Assembly (NCBI RefSeq): GCF_024832785.1
Contig: NZ_CP116615.1
Span: 3,162,001 to 3,226,000, forward strand
Direction: 5' to 3'
From: Fontisphaera persica
Lineage (GTDB): Bacteria; Verrucomicrobiota; Verrucomicrobiia; Limisphaerales; Fontisphaeraceae
Length of the DNA: 64,000 bases
Under the pieces are notes generated by a model that was not told the DNA's origin, ran no database searches, and worked only from the letters and a program-made list of their open reading frames with translations. Of this stretch, positions 37,313 through 44,649 are shown piece after piece (position 1 is the stretch's first letter; each line of letters opens with the position of its first letter). The position numbers and the translations under genes were made by a program.

Positions 37313-37717
37313 TCATGCGTCCGGCAGCAGGCCACGCAACTGCCGGCGCTGTTTCTTGGTGGGGCGTCCCATGCCCTTGGGCCAGAGCACCAGCGGCTGG
37401 CGCTCCACGGCATGGCGTTTTTGATACTCCTCCGGCGGGGTCAAATCTTCCACATATTGGCGGGCCACGGCCGCTCCCACCCGCCGCTCCAACAAGCCCA
37501 GCACGCGCAAGGTGCGCGTAATTTCCCCCTGTTGCACCGTCAAATGCATCCCCACCCGCACGGGGTGCGCGGGCTTGAGCGCCATGCCCTCGCATTTGAC
37601 GTGACCCGCGCGGCAGGCCTCGGCGGCCAGCGTCCGTGTCTTGTACACGCGCGCCGCCCAAAGCCATTTGTCCAGCCGCACGTTGCCGCCGGTTTCCATG
37701 GTGCTTGTGGTAGGCAT
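37313..37717 (-). CDS. hslR: S4-domain RNA-binding protein, Hsp15-like
   Basis: The 134-aa protein carries an N-terminal S4 domain (VRLDKWLWAARVYKTRTLAA, then AGHVKCEGMALKPAHPVRVG) and a basic C-terminus (GRPTKKQRRQLRG), the Hsp15 architecture. Hsp15 binds 50S subunits with stalled nascent chains and helps recycling. ATGs at 37717 and 37699 are possible; the first has a GGGGA Shine-Dalgarno about 4 bases upstream. A 57-bp gap separates its stop from the esterase start on the same strand, allowing cotranscription. Confidence 0.87.
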   Translation of the reverse strand: MPTTSTMETGGNVRLDKWLWAARVYKTRTLAAEACRAGHVKCEGMALKPAHPVRVGMHLTVQQGEITRTLRVLGLLERRVGAAVARQYVEDLTPPEEYQKRHAVERQPLVLWPKGMGRPTKKQRRQLRGLLPDA

Positions 37718-38059
37718 TTTCCCCGGACAAAGCAAGGTCAGAAACAACGCAGGCCAGCCGCCGTTGGCGAAACAGGGGGCCCTTGCTTCCCTTTTCCAAA
37801 ACGCAATGCCTTGCCGCGCCAAGCCAGGCCCCTCCCTGCCTGGGGCTGGAGATTGAGACGATGAAAACCTCGTGAACTAGAATATGGGCTGGGCGGATTT
37901 TTGCTGGACTCCACCCTGTTTTTTGCGTAATTTTCGCTATGAAGAGGGGCCGAAAAATGGCCAAAAAAATTTTGTAAAAAGAGGTTGACGCTTAAGGGGT
38001 TTTATGCAAAATTAAGGGCGTTGAAAGTGAAATAACCAGCGAACATAAGGGTAGAACCT

Positions 38060-38679
38060 ATGAAAAAGATACTCATCGCTCTCGGTCTGTGCGCCGCCCT
38101 CGGCGTGCAAGCGGCAATCATCAATTCGAGTTTTGAGACGGGTAGTTACTCCACGGATTGGACGCGTTATCGAAACTGGTCTGGTGGCTACCCGAATGGG
38201 TCGCCGGTGGTGACTGGTACTCCATTACCTAATACTGTAGTGGTGACTTCGGATGGTTCTTTGACGCCTTTCTACGGCCTGTCAACGTATTACAATCCCG
38301 ATAGTGGTGGTGACTACTTCGTGAAAATTACCACCACGTCAGCCAACCAACACCAAGGCATCTTTCAGTCATTCTATTGGAGTGGCGGAAACCCGATTTA
38401 TGGATGGTTTACTGCGGCTAGCGGTGCACCGACCATTATGGATTGAAAACTTTCAGTGGCACGCCCATGACATGGAAAGAGTGGGATTTTGGAATAGTGC
38501 CGGCAGGTAATTACACCCTGTATTTCGACGTTTACGGCACAACTGCCGGTTTGACGGGTTATTTTGATATGTCCGTCGTCCCTGAACCGCGTGGCTGGTT
38601 GATGGGCGGGGCCCTGCTGGGGATGCTGGGCGTGAGTGAATTCCTGCGTCGGCGTCGTGCCCAGAAGGCCAACGCCTGA
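38060..38679 (+). pseudogene. PEP-CTERM sorting-domain protein split by a frameshift
   Basis: Two overlapping frames together make one PEP-CTERM protein. The first (38060-38446) has a signal peptide MKKILIALGLCAALGVQAA and a beta-rich domain starting IINSSFETGS, then ends at a TGA. The second (38443-38679) continues with TFSGTPMTWKEWDFGIVPAGN and ends with the sorting signal VPEP, a hydrophobic helix and FLRRRR. One missing base between 38422 and 38446 restores a frame of about 206 aa; an extra G in the TTGAAAAC tract would give D-W-K-T. AAGGG precedes the start. If the shift is real, the exported fragment lacks its sorting tail. It may also be an assembly error. Confidence 0.75.
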
Positions 38680-38701
38680 GGCGTTTCACTTTCAACTCTG
38701 T

Positions 38702-38735
38702 AAAAAGGCCAGGTTTTCCGGGCCTTTTTCTTTTC
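38702..38735 (+). terminator. Terminator after PEP-CTERM gene
   Basis: AAAAAGGCC (38702-38710) pairs with GGCCTTTTT (38721-38729), a 9-bp stem with a 10-nt loop, followed by CTTTTC. It is 23 bp after the stop of the second frame. Confidence 0.8.
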
Positions 38736-39006
38736 CCAAGCCCATCCCGCATTGGCGCTACGGCAAGGTGCAAGAGCAATCCTTGACCAGCAGCCCAGGA
38801 CCCATTTCCCAACTTTACAGCCCGGCGCAAACCATTCTCCGAAAGTCACAGAATGAATCATGAAGAATGGTTGCAGGCGCCGGCTACGTTCATTCGACTT
38901 TCAGACGGTGGGAGGGCAAGTGATGGAGGATGATTAACGGGGCGCGGTGATTATGGCTGAAAATTCGCGCTATCCATTCCGGGCCGGAAAAACACAACTT
39001 TGCGCC
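38736..39006. other. Intergenic region between converging genes
   Basis: Between the PEP-CTERM terminator and the 3' end of the cotH gene. No credible gene, terminator for cotH or repeat was found. Confidence 0.3.
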
Positions 39007-40662
39007 TCACAACTTTTTGACCAGCCGCAAGCTCGGCACATCAAACCATACCTCCCCGCCCTTGGCGCGCAGTTCGCAGACCAGTTCAACTTCCTCCCAG
39101 TCCAGTGTCACGGCAAAATCATACGTCATCATCTGCCAATCGGCGGTGCCCTCCAGCCCTTTTTCCCGCGCGGGCCTGCCTGCGACCCATAGCCCCGCCC
39201 CGGCCCCCCATTGGGATTTGACGGCCTGCACATTGGCCGTGCGCAGGCGACCCTCGAAGCGGTACCGGCCTGCCGGCAACATCAGGCGGCTGCGGAAACC
39301 GGGCGCGCCGCCGTGGCCGGCACGGATGTAAAGGGCAAGCGGCTGGCGCTGGATTTTGAGGTCGGCGCCCCCCTCATAAATGGGCGTCCATTGCGTCACC
39401 GGACACACCCCCTCCTTGTCAAACCGCGCCTGTCGCTGGGCCAATTCCAAGGTTTGTTTGCGGGCCGTCTCGGCGCGCACGGCCAAAGCCCGCAACAGTT
39501 CGCGCTCGCGCGCCTCGACTTCGCGCAAAGTGCGGACATCGTTGACGGCCTGCAACGCTTCCTTAAGCCGGAAGGCCGTTTGCACGACACGATTGGAGAG
39601 GTCCGGATAATGAAAAATATTGGTGGCAATGTAACACGAGCGCCGCAAAAACAACTGGCGGGCCTGCGGAGTTTGCAGGATGGACTTGGTCACCAGCCCG
39701 TTGTCGCCCGGGTCAAAGATGGAATGCCCCGGGTCGCGAAACAACTGGTCCAAATCGTTGGGCAAAAAGACCAGGCGGCCCGTGACCGGCTCGGCATAGA
39801 TGCGGAAGTTGTTGCGATTGCGGCTGTAACCGTCCCAATGCGCCGCCAGGGCTTCAATGGCCATCATGGAAACAAAGCGCTCCACGTCCACCGCGGCTTT
39901 GAGCTTCTCCCAGCGGGCTTCCGGATGGGGCTCCTGACAGGCGGCCACGGCGGCCTTGAGGTCTGCTTTGTCCGGCAGGCCATTGCCGAAGTCCAGGGTC
40001 AGTTCCTGATTGATGTCACGCCCGGGCTTGATGTCATAAAGATTGCCGGTGGCGGGGCGGAAATATCGCTTGAGGAAGTCATCGTGAAAATCCTCCTTGA
40101 GCACATACATGCCCAACAGGCGCCCGTTCAGCTCCACAATGGCATGGCCGGTGCGCGGTGAGGGCACGCCGGCGAGGCGAAAAAGGTAACCGCAGATTTT
40201 CTCGTTAAGATAACTGGGGTCTTGCACCGAATTGTTGAGCATGACTTTGAGCATGCCGTGGAATCGCTGGTCCGGCGTATGCCGGCCAAAGTGGAGCATC
40301 ATGCCCGGTTTGTTGTCCACGGGACGAAAACTTCCAGCCGCCCCTTTGAGATGCAGGGCCACGTTCAAGTAGGTTTTGCCGCCTTCTTTCACTGTGGCGC
40401 TGACATTTTGGCGGGGATTGCGCCGGAGACTTTCGTAGGCTTCGCGGCTGATTTCGATTTGAATGCGCGGGATGGGGCCGTTGGTGAACAGGTTGGCGCC
40501 GGGACGGGACAACTCATCCGGGTCCAGCACCAGCGGCGCCGTCGGAGGCCGGGTTGCCGGCTTGGACGCAGGTGCGGACGCAGGCGCGGTGGACCCTATG
40601 CTGCCTGCGGACAGCACGAGAATCCACCCCAAAACAGCCAGGCGGCCCAGCCAGGTTCGCAT
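39007..40662 (-). CDS. CotH kinase family protein, secreted
   Basis: The 551-aa product starts with a signal peptide (MRTWLGRLAVLGWILVLSA) and a Pro/Ala-rich linker. The CotH kinase-like domain (about residues 60-340) shows NVALHLKGAAGSF, the KEDFHDDFL...GNLYD block, HWDGYSRNRNNFRIY and RLVFLPNDLDQLF, where the final acidic pair is expected to coordinate metal. A coiled region rich in Arg/Glu follows, then a C-terminal beta domain (about 425-545). CotH is an atypical spore-coat protein kinase; in Verrucomicrobiota and Planctomycetota such proteins are secreted and uncharacterised. The gene is divergent from GH43; a 28-bp dyad lies 20 bp upstream of its ATG. Confidence 0.86.
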   Translation of the reverse strand: MRTWLGRLAVLGWILVLSAGSIGSTAPASAPASKPATRPPTAPLVLDPDELSRPGANLFTNGPIPRIQIEISREAYESLRRNPRQNVSATVKEGGKTYLNVALHLKGAAGSFRPVDNKPGMMLHFGRHTPDQRFHGMLKVMLNNSVQDPSYLNEKICGYLFRLAGVPSPRTGHAIVELNGRLLGMYVLKEDFHDDFLKRYFRPATGNLYDIKPGRDINQELTLDFGNGLPDKADLKAAVAACQEPHPEARWEKLKAAVDVERFVSMMAIEALAAHWDGYSRNRNNFRIYAEPVTGRLVFLPNDLDQLFRDPGHSIFDPGDNGLVTKSILQTPQARQLFLRRSCYIATNIFHYPDLSNRVVQTAFRLKEALQAVNDVRTLREVEARERELLRALAVRAETARKQTLELAQRQARFDKEGVCPVTQWTPIYEGGADLKIQRQPLALYIRAGHGGAPGFRSRLMLPAGRYRFEGRLRTANVQAVKSQWGAGAGLWVAGRPAREKGLEGTADWQMMTYDFAVTLDWEEVELVCELRAKGGEVWFDVPSLRLVKKL

Positions 40663-40984
40663 GGATATCACGATGAATGGACGCTTGAATGTAAGCTTAT
40701 GTTCAAGCGGAGTCAGCCGGAAACTGCTGCGCCCGGGGCACGAAAACTATTTACCCATTTTGGCAGGTGGCCCCCACGTGCAGATGCCACAGTCCCTTCA
40801 TCCCGCCTGTGGCCCACGTGTAACAAGGGGCCGGAGCATAAAAAACCCATTGTGTTTCACGCGGGGCCACCTTCAAAAATGCAGGCCAGCGCTTTCCCGC
40901 ACAAGCGCGTTCGCCTCGCGCGCCGAGCGCGGCGCAACCGATTTGGCTTTTCGGCGGTTTTGTTTCGGCGTACATCCCAAAGGC
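40663..40984. other. 322-bp divergent promoter region, cotH/GH43
   Basis: It holds a 28-bp near-perfect dyad (40682-40709) close to cotH, and two copies of CCCACGTG (around 40770 and 40813) embedded in similar GTGGCC-containing context. These could be regulator sites. No coding frame with a start signal was found other than the GH43 gene. Confidence 0.4.
40682..40709. promoter_or_regulatory. 28-bp dyad upstream of cotH and GH43
   Basis: Outer arms CGCTTGAA (40682-40689) and TTCAAGCG (40702-40709) and the core palindrome TAAGCTTA (40692-40699) are all symmetric; only the two TG dinucleotides between them break the DNA symmetry, and as RNA these would be G-U pairs. It sits 20 bp before the cotH ATG. 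Candidate operator or hairpin in the cotH leader. Confidence 0.55.
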
Positions 40985-41941
40985 ATGCAAACAATTTTTT
41001 GGCGGCAATGGCCGGCCCTCCTCCTGGGGGCGGTAATAATCCTGGCAGGACGTCCGGGAATGGCAGCGGAAGAGGAAGGGGAGTTGTTGTTCACTTCCTT
41101 CCGCCGCAACGGGGAGGATGGCCTGCACTTGCTGCACAGCAAGGACGGCTACACCTGGACCGCGTTGAAAAAGGACCAGTCCTTCCTGCGCCCGCAGGTG
41201 GGAGGCAAATTGATGCGCGACCCCTCGCTGGCGCAGGGGCCGGATGGCACGTTTCACCTCGTCTGGACCACGGCGTGGAACAAACATGGCGCAGGTTATG
41301 CCTCGTCCAAAGATTTAATCCACTGGTCTGAGCAGCGGTTGTTGGACGTGATGGCACACGAGCCACAGACGCGCAATGTGTGGGCGCCCGAGCTTTTTTA
41401 CGACACGGCGCAGCAGGAATGGCTCATCGTCTGGTCGAGCACCATTCCGGGACGGTTTCCCCAGACGGAAAAAGCGGGGGACGACGGCTACAATCACCGG
41501 CTTTATTTCACCACCACGAAAAATTTTCAGACGCTGGCACCCACGCGGCTGTTGTACGATCCGGGCTTCAACTGCATTGACGCCGTGATTTTCCGGGACG
41601 GCGCGCGGCACGTGATGATTCTCAAAGATGAAACGCGGCATCCGCCGGCGAAAAACTTGCGCGTGGCTTTCAGCGAGCGCGCCACCGGGCCCTACGGGCC
41701 GGCCTCGGCCCCCATCACCGGCAATTACTGGGCCGAAGGGCCGACGGTGATTAAAATTGGCGGGAAATGGTTTGTCTATTTCGACCGGTACACCGAGCAC
41801 CGGTACGGCCTGGTGACGTCCACGGATTTGCAAACGTGGACGGATGAATCGGACAAGGTGCGTTTTCCCAAAGACCACCGCCACGGCACGGTGTTGCGTG
41901 TCCCGCGGGCGGTGCTCGAGCGACTGCAGGCGGAACCATGA
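40985..41941 (+). CDS. Glycoside hydrolase family 43-like protein
   Basis: The 318-aa protein has a signal peptide (WPALLLGAVIILAGRPGMAA) and a single five-bladed-propeller-type domain. GH43 catalytic candidates are the Asp of MRDPSLAQG, the Asp of NCIDAVIFRDG and the Glu of YWAEGPTVIK, matching the base, pKa modulator and acid pattern. VWAPELFYD and YASSKDLIHW are further family marks. Activity is probably arabinosidase or xylosidase-like, consistent with the nearby GH51, GH127 and arabinose genes; exact specificity is an inference. An AAAGG precedes the ATG at 40985; the longer open frame upstream is not family-like. The protein lacks carbohydrate-binding modules. Confidence 0.8.
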   Translation: MQTIFWRQWPALLLGAVIILAGRPGMAAEEEGELLFTSFRRNGEDGLHLLHSKDGYTWTALKKDQSFLRPQVGGKLMRDPSLAQGPDGTFHLVWTTAWNKHGAGYASSKDLIHWSEQRLLDVMAHEPQTRNVWAPELFYDTAQQEWLIVWSSTIPGRFPQTEKAGDDGYNHRLYFTTTKNFQTLAPTRLLYDPGFNCIDAVIFRDGARHVMILKDETRHPPAKNLRVAFSERATGPYGPASAPITGNYWAEGPTVIKIGGKWFVYFDRYTEHRYGLVTSTDLQTWTDESDKVRFPKDHRHGTVLRVPRAVLERLQAEP

Positions 41942-42015
41942 TTTCCCATGAGTTGGCACCACCCTTCAACCTCCTTCCGGTCTGCCTGCGCACTTTGATT
42001 TAAGGAGCCGCCCCC

Positions 42016-42666
42016 GTGCCCAAGTGGGTCAAATTCATTGCGGCCTGGTTGCTGCTGCCCTTCTGCCTGGGGGCAGCCTCGGCCTTGTGGCGCGTGGCGC
42101 GCGCGGCGGGTGGCGCGGATACGGTATGGGTGCCCATGCTGGCCGGGGCGGCCTGCTGGGTGGTGATTTATCTGCTGCTGCCCCGGCCCATGTGGCTGTA
42201 CGTCTTCGGCCATGAACTGACGCATGCCTTGTGGACATGGCTGTTTGGCGGGCGGGTGAAACGCTTCAAGGCCAGCGCCCACGGCGGGCACGTCCTGGTC
42301 ACCAAGCACAATTTCCTCATCATTCTGGCGCCGTATTTTTTTCCGTTATATGCCGTCCTGGTGGCGCTGGTGTACGCGGCGGGTCATGCGGTGTGGGACT
42401 GGAGCGGTGGGCGGCCTTGGTTTCATCTGCTGCTGGGCGCGGCGTATGCCTTCCACGTCACCCTCACCGGCCACGTGCTGCACACCCGGCAGACCGATAT
42501 TACTTCGCAGGGTTATTTTTTCAGCGCGGTGATCATTTTCCTGGGCAACGCGCTGGTGTTGCTGGTGGCCCTGCCGCTGTTGTCCGGCCAGAGTGTGATG
42601 CGCGCATTGGGAGCATGGCTGCGCCTCACAGGCGATATGTGGATACGATCGTCTCAGTGGTTTTGA
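42016..42666 (+). CDS. M50-like membrane metalloprotease
   Basis: The 216-aa integral membrane protein shows HEXXH zinc-protease motif GHELTHALW in a membrane segment, as in the M50B family, with about five hydrophobic helices (AAWLLLPFCLGAASALW, MLAGAACWVVIYLLL, FLIILAPYFFPLYAVLVALV and others). The start is GTG at 42016, fixed by a full TAAGGAG Shine-Dalgarno at 42001-42007 with 8 bases of spacing. It could perform intramembrane proteolysis; no substrate such as an anti-sigma factor is encoded nearby. It lies 74 bp after GH43 on the same strand and is followed by a long noncoding stretch. Confidence 0.8.
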   Translation: MPKWVKFIAAWLLLPFCLGAASALWRVARAAGGADTVWVPMLAGAACWVVIYLLLPRPMWLYVFGHELTHALWTWLFGGRVKRFKASAHGGHVLVTKHNFLIILAPYFFPLYAVLVALVYAAGHAVWDWSGGRPWFHLLLGAAYAFHVTLTGHVLHTRQTDITSQGYFFSAVIIFLGNALVLLVALPLLSGQSVMRALGAWLRLTGDMWIRSSQWF

Positions 42667-43092
42667 GGGAAAACAGCACAGGTCCATGCCGGCACGCCGC
42701 CATTAATTTCGACGCAATATCTTCGAATGCTTTCGCTGTTACCCGGCAAACGCGACTGCCGCACAGATTTTTTTGCAAAGCCAGCGCAGCCATTCAACGC
42801 GCGGCGGCCGACGCAGCAAATCCTGACACCACGCGCTACACGGCACACGCGTCAGGATGATTCCGGGCAGCGCAACGAAAAAAATATTGCAGATTTTTTT
42901 GAACGACAGTTGACGAAAGCGCTCAAGCATGTCATATAAATGGCATGGCACACCATCAGCAGTCTGTGCGGCACATGTCACAGAGCGCAGGATGGTTTGT
43001 CTCTTCTGGTTCCTCCGTTGGCATTCAAGGAAGCGTGATTTTCTCTCCTCTCTCTCCCGGTGCATTTCTGCCCAGAAAGGAGGTGAAACACG
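42667..43092. other. 426-bp leader/promoter region of the Lys/Ala peptide gene
   Basis: The first half is AT-richer than the window average and has no supported gene. A promoter-like pair stands at 42910-42940. The remaining roughly 150 nt up to the peptide start would be a long 5' UTR; it has a pyrimidine tract (TTCTCTCCTCTCTCTCCC, 43041-43058) able to pair imperfectly with the Shine-Dalgarno region. Confidence 0.4.
42910..42940 (+). promoter_or_regulatory. Promoter-like element for the Lys/Ala peptide gene
   Basis: TTGACG (42910-42915) as -35 and TATAAA (42935-42940) as -10, spacing 19 bp (17 if CATATA is used). It is the best sigma70-like match in the gap. Confidence 0.45.
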
Positions 43093-43158
43093 ATGGCCGA
43101 TAAGAAGGCGAAGAAAGCGCCTGCCAAGAAGAAGGCAGCCGCCAAGAAGAAGAAATAA
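43093..43158 (+). CDS. 21-aa Lys/Ala-rich basic peptide, histone H1-tail-like
   Basis: The frame from ATG 43093 to TAA 43158 codes 21 residues: 11 Lys, 7 Ala, one Pro, one Asp and the Met, with KKAPAKKK in the middle as in histone H1/HU tails. The Shine-Dalgarno is exceptional: AAAGGAGGTG at 43077-43086, seven bases before the ATG. A promoter-like pair lies 150 bp upstream and a long terminator hairpin starts 20 bp downstream, so it forms a complete transcription unit. The likely property is nucleic-acid binding; the function is unknown. Too short for similarity searches; it could instead be a leader peptide, but no gene follows within the transcript. Confidence 0.7.
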   Translation: MADKKAKKAPAKKKAAAKKKK

Positions 43159-43177
43159 CCCAAACCTTTAACCCCAC

Positions 43178-43237
43178 AAGCCAGAGTTACATGGTTTTGG
43201 CTTAACCGAGGTCCATTTAACTCTGGCTTTTGCTTTT
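43178..43237 (+). terminator. Long-stem terminator after the Lys/Ala peptide gene
   Basis: AAGCCAGAGTTA (43178-43189) and TAACTCTGGCTT (43218-43229) form a perfect 12-bp stem. The 28-nt loop includes ATGG/CCAT pairing. TTTGCTTTT follows on the plus side. Confidence 0.75.
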
Positions 43238-43325
43238 CTGGTATGCTTGAAAAATATCCTCCCCCGCCAGCAGGGTGGCTGGCTCATGAACCATGCGCCC
43301 TCGCGCCAAGGTGGGAGAAAGCCGC

Positions 43326-44522
43326 ATGGAAACAGCCGTAAACATTGCTGCGCTGGAAAAGGAACGCCGCCGCCAGGTGGCCTTGATTGTCGAAACTTCG
43401 GTGGTCTATGGCCGCCAGATTCTGAGCGGCATTGCGCGGTACTTGCGGCAATATCCCGGCTGGTCTGTGTTTCTGGATGAACGCGAGCTGCGCGCGCCGC
43501 CGCCCGACTGGCTGGCAACCTGGCCGGGCGATGGCATCATCTGCCGCTCCACCACGCCGGAATGGGCGGAGATTTTCCGCCAGCGCCGGGTGCCGGTGGT
43601 GGATTTGAATGACCAATACGTGGATTTGGGTTTGCCGCGCGTGGCTTCGGACATGCCGGCCATCGGGCGGCTGGCCGCCGAGCATCTTTTGCAGCGAGGT
43701 TTTTCGCATCTGGCTTTTTGCGGTTTTTTGGGTGAGACGTGGTCTTTCCAGCGGCGCCAGGGATTTGCGGAAGTGGCCGGCGACAAATTGAAGCTGGAGC
43801 ACGTGCTGGAAACGCGGTGGATGTCCTTGCGCGAGCGGCCTTATGAGGAGGAGCGCAACCGGATTGCGTTGTGGCTGCAAACTCTGCCCCTGCCGGTGGG
43901 CATCATGGCCTGCAATGATGTCCGCGCCCAGCACGTCCTCGACGCCTGCCGCCAACTCGGGCTGGACGTGCCCCGGCAGGTCGCCGTGGTGGGCGTGGAC
44001 AACGCGGAAACCTTTTGCGAGCTGTGCGAGCCGCCGCTCTCCAGCGTGGTGCCCGATGCCGAACGCATAGGCTATGAAGCGGCAGCTTTGCTGGACCGCT
44101 TGATGGCGGGCAAACCTGCGCCCGCCCGGCCGCTCCTGCTGCCGCCCCAGGGTCTGGTGACGCGCCGCTCCACCGATGTTTATGCCTTTGCGGAGCCGGT
44201 GGTGGCCCGGGCCATGGAGTTCATCCGCCAAAATGCCTGCCAGGGCATCCGGGTGCGGGATGTGCTGCGCCATGTGAATTGCTCGCGTTCGTGGCTGGAG
44301 CGGGTCTTTCGCTATTACGTGGGTCATTCCCCGCGAGTGGAAATTCGCTCCGTGCAGTTGCAAAAAGCTCGCGAGCTGCTCCTGACCACCGATTGGAAAC
44401 TGCCGCAAATTGCCGGGGCCGTGGGCATGGAAAACACCGCCTATTTCGTGAATCTCTTCCGGCGGTTTTACGGCCAGCCGCCCGCCCGCTACCGCCGCCG
44501 CCATCGCGTGGACCATCCCTGA
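43326..44522 (+). CDS. XylR-type AraC-family transcriptional regulator
   Basis: The 398-aa regulator combines an N-terminal LacI-like periplasmic-binding-protein domain (about residues 15-280: QVALIVETSVVYGRQILSGIARYL, VGIMACNDVRAQHVLDACR, VAVVGVDNAETFCEL) with a C-terminal AraC double helix-turn-helix (about 295-392: VRDVLRHVNCSRSWLERVF, LPQIAGAVGMENTAYFVNLF). This is the architecture of xylose activator XylR. By position, just before the GH127 and GH51 arabinofuranosidase genes, I infer it senses a pentose and controls arabinose release. The ATG at 43326 follows a GGGAG; an earlier ATG at 43293 is less likely. The first gene target downstream starts 127 bp after its stop. Confidence 0.88.
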   Translation: METAVNIAALEKERRRQVALIVETSVVYGRQILSGIARYLRQYPGWSVFLDERELRAPPPDWLATWPGDGIICRSTTPEWAEIFRQRRVPVVDLNDQYVDLGLPRVASDMPAIGRLAAEHLLQRGFSHLAFCGFLGETWSFQRRQGFAEVAGDKLKLEHVLETRWMSLRERPYEEERNRIALWLQTLPLPVGIMACNDVRAQHVLDACRQLGLDVPRQVAVVGVDNAETFCELCEPPLSSVVPDAERIGYEAAALLDRLMAGKPAPARPLLLPPQGLVTRRSTDVYAFAEPVVARAMEFIRQNACQGIRVRDVLRHVNCSRSWLERVFRYYVGHSPRVEIRSVQLQKARELLLTTDWKLPQIAGAVGMENTAYFVNLFRRFYGQPPARYRRRHRVDHP

Positions 44523-44570
44523 GGCTGTCCCCCGCGGCAGGCCGCGGGCATGGCTGATGCGTGGAAAATA

Positions 44571-44585
44571 TCTGAATTATTCAGA
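44571..44585. promoter_or_regulatory. 15-bp perfect palindrome upstream of GH127
   Basis: TCTGAAT (44571-44577), central T, ATTCAGA (44579-44585). It is 64 bp before the GH127 ATG and 48 bp after the XylR-type gene. Candidate operator for that regulator. Confidence 0.45.
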
Positions 44586-44649
44586 CAAAAGATGAGAACC
44601 CTTCCCGCCGGGGCTGTGGTAAGGTCTTGAGTCTCGGTGACATTGGCAA

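Noticed and set aside
40463-40984. In-frame extension upstream of GH43
   Set aside because: It crosses the cotH start and the divergent promoter region with no signal peptide; the ATG at 40985 starts a normal one.
44531-44548. CCCGCGG/CCGCGGG hairpin after the XylR-type gene as terminator
   Set aside because: No T run follows on the plus strand; it may still be a weak pause site.
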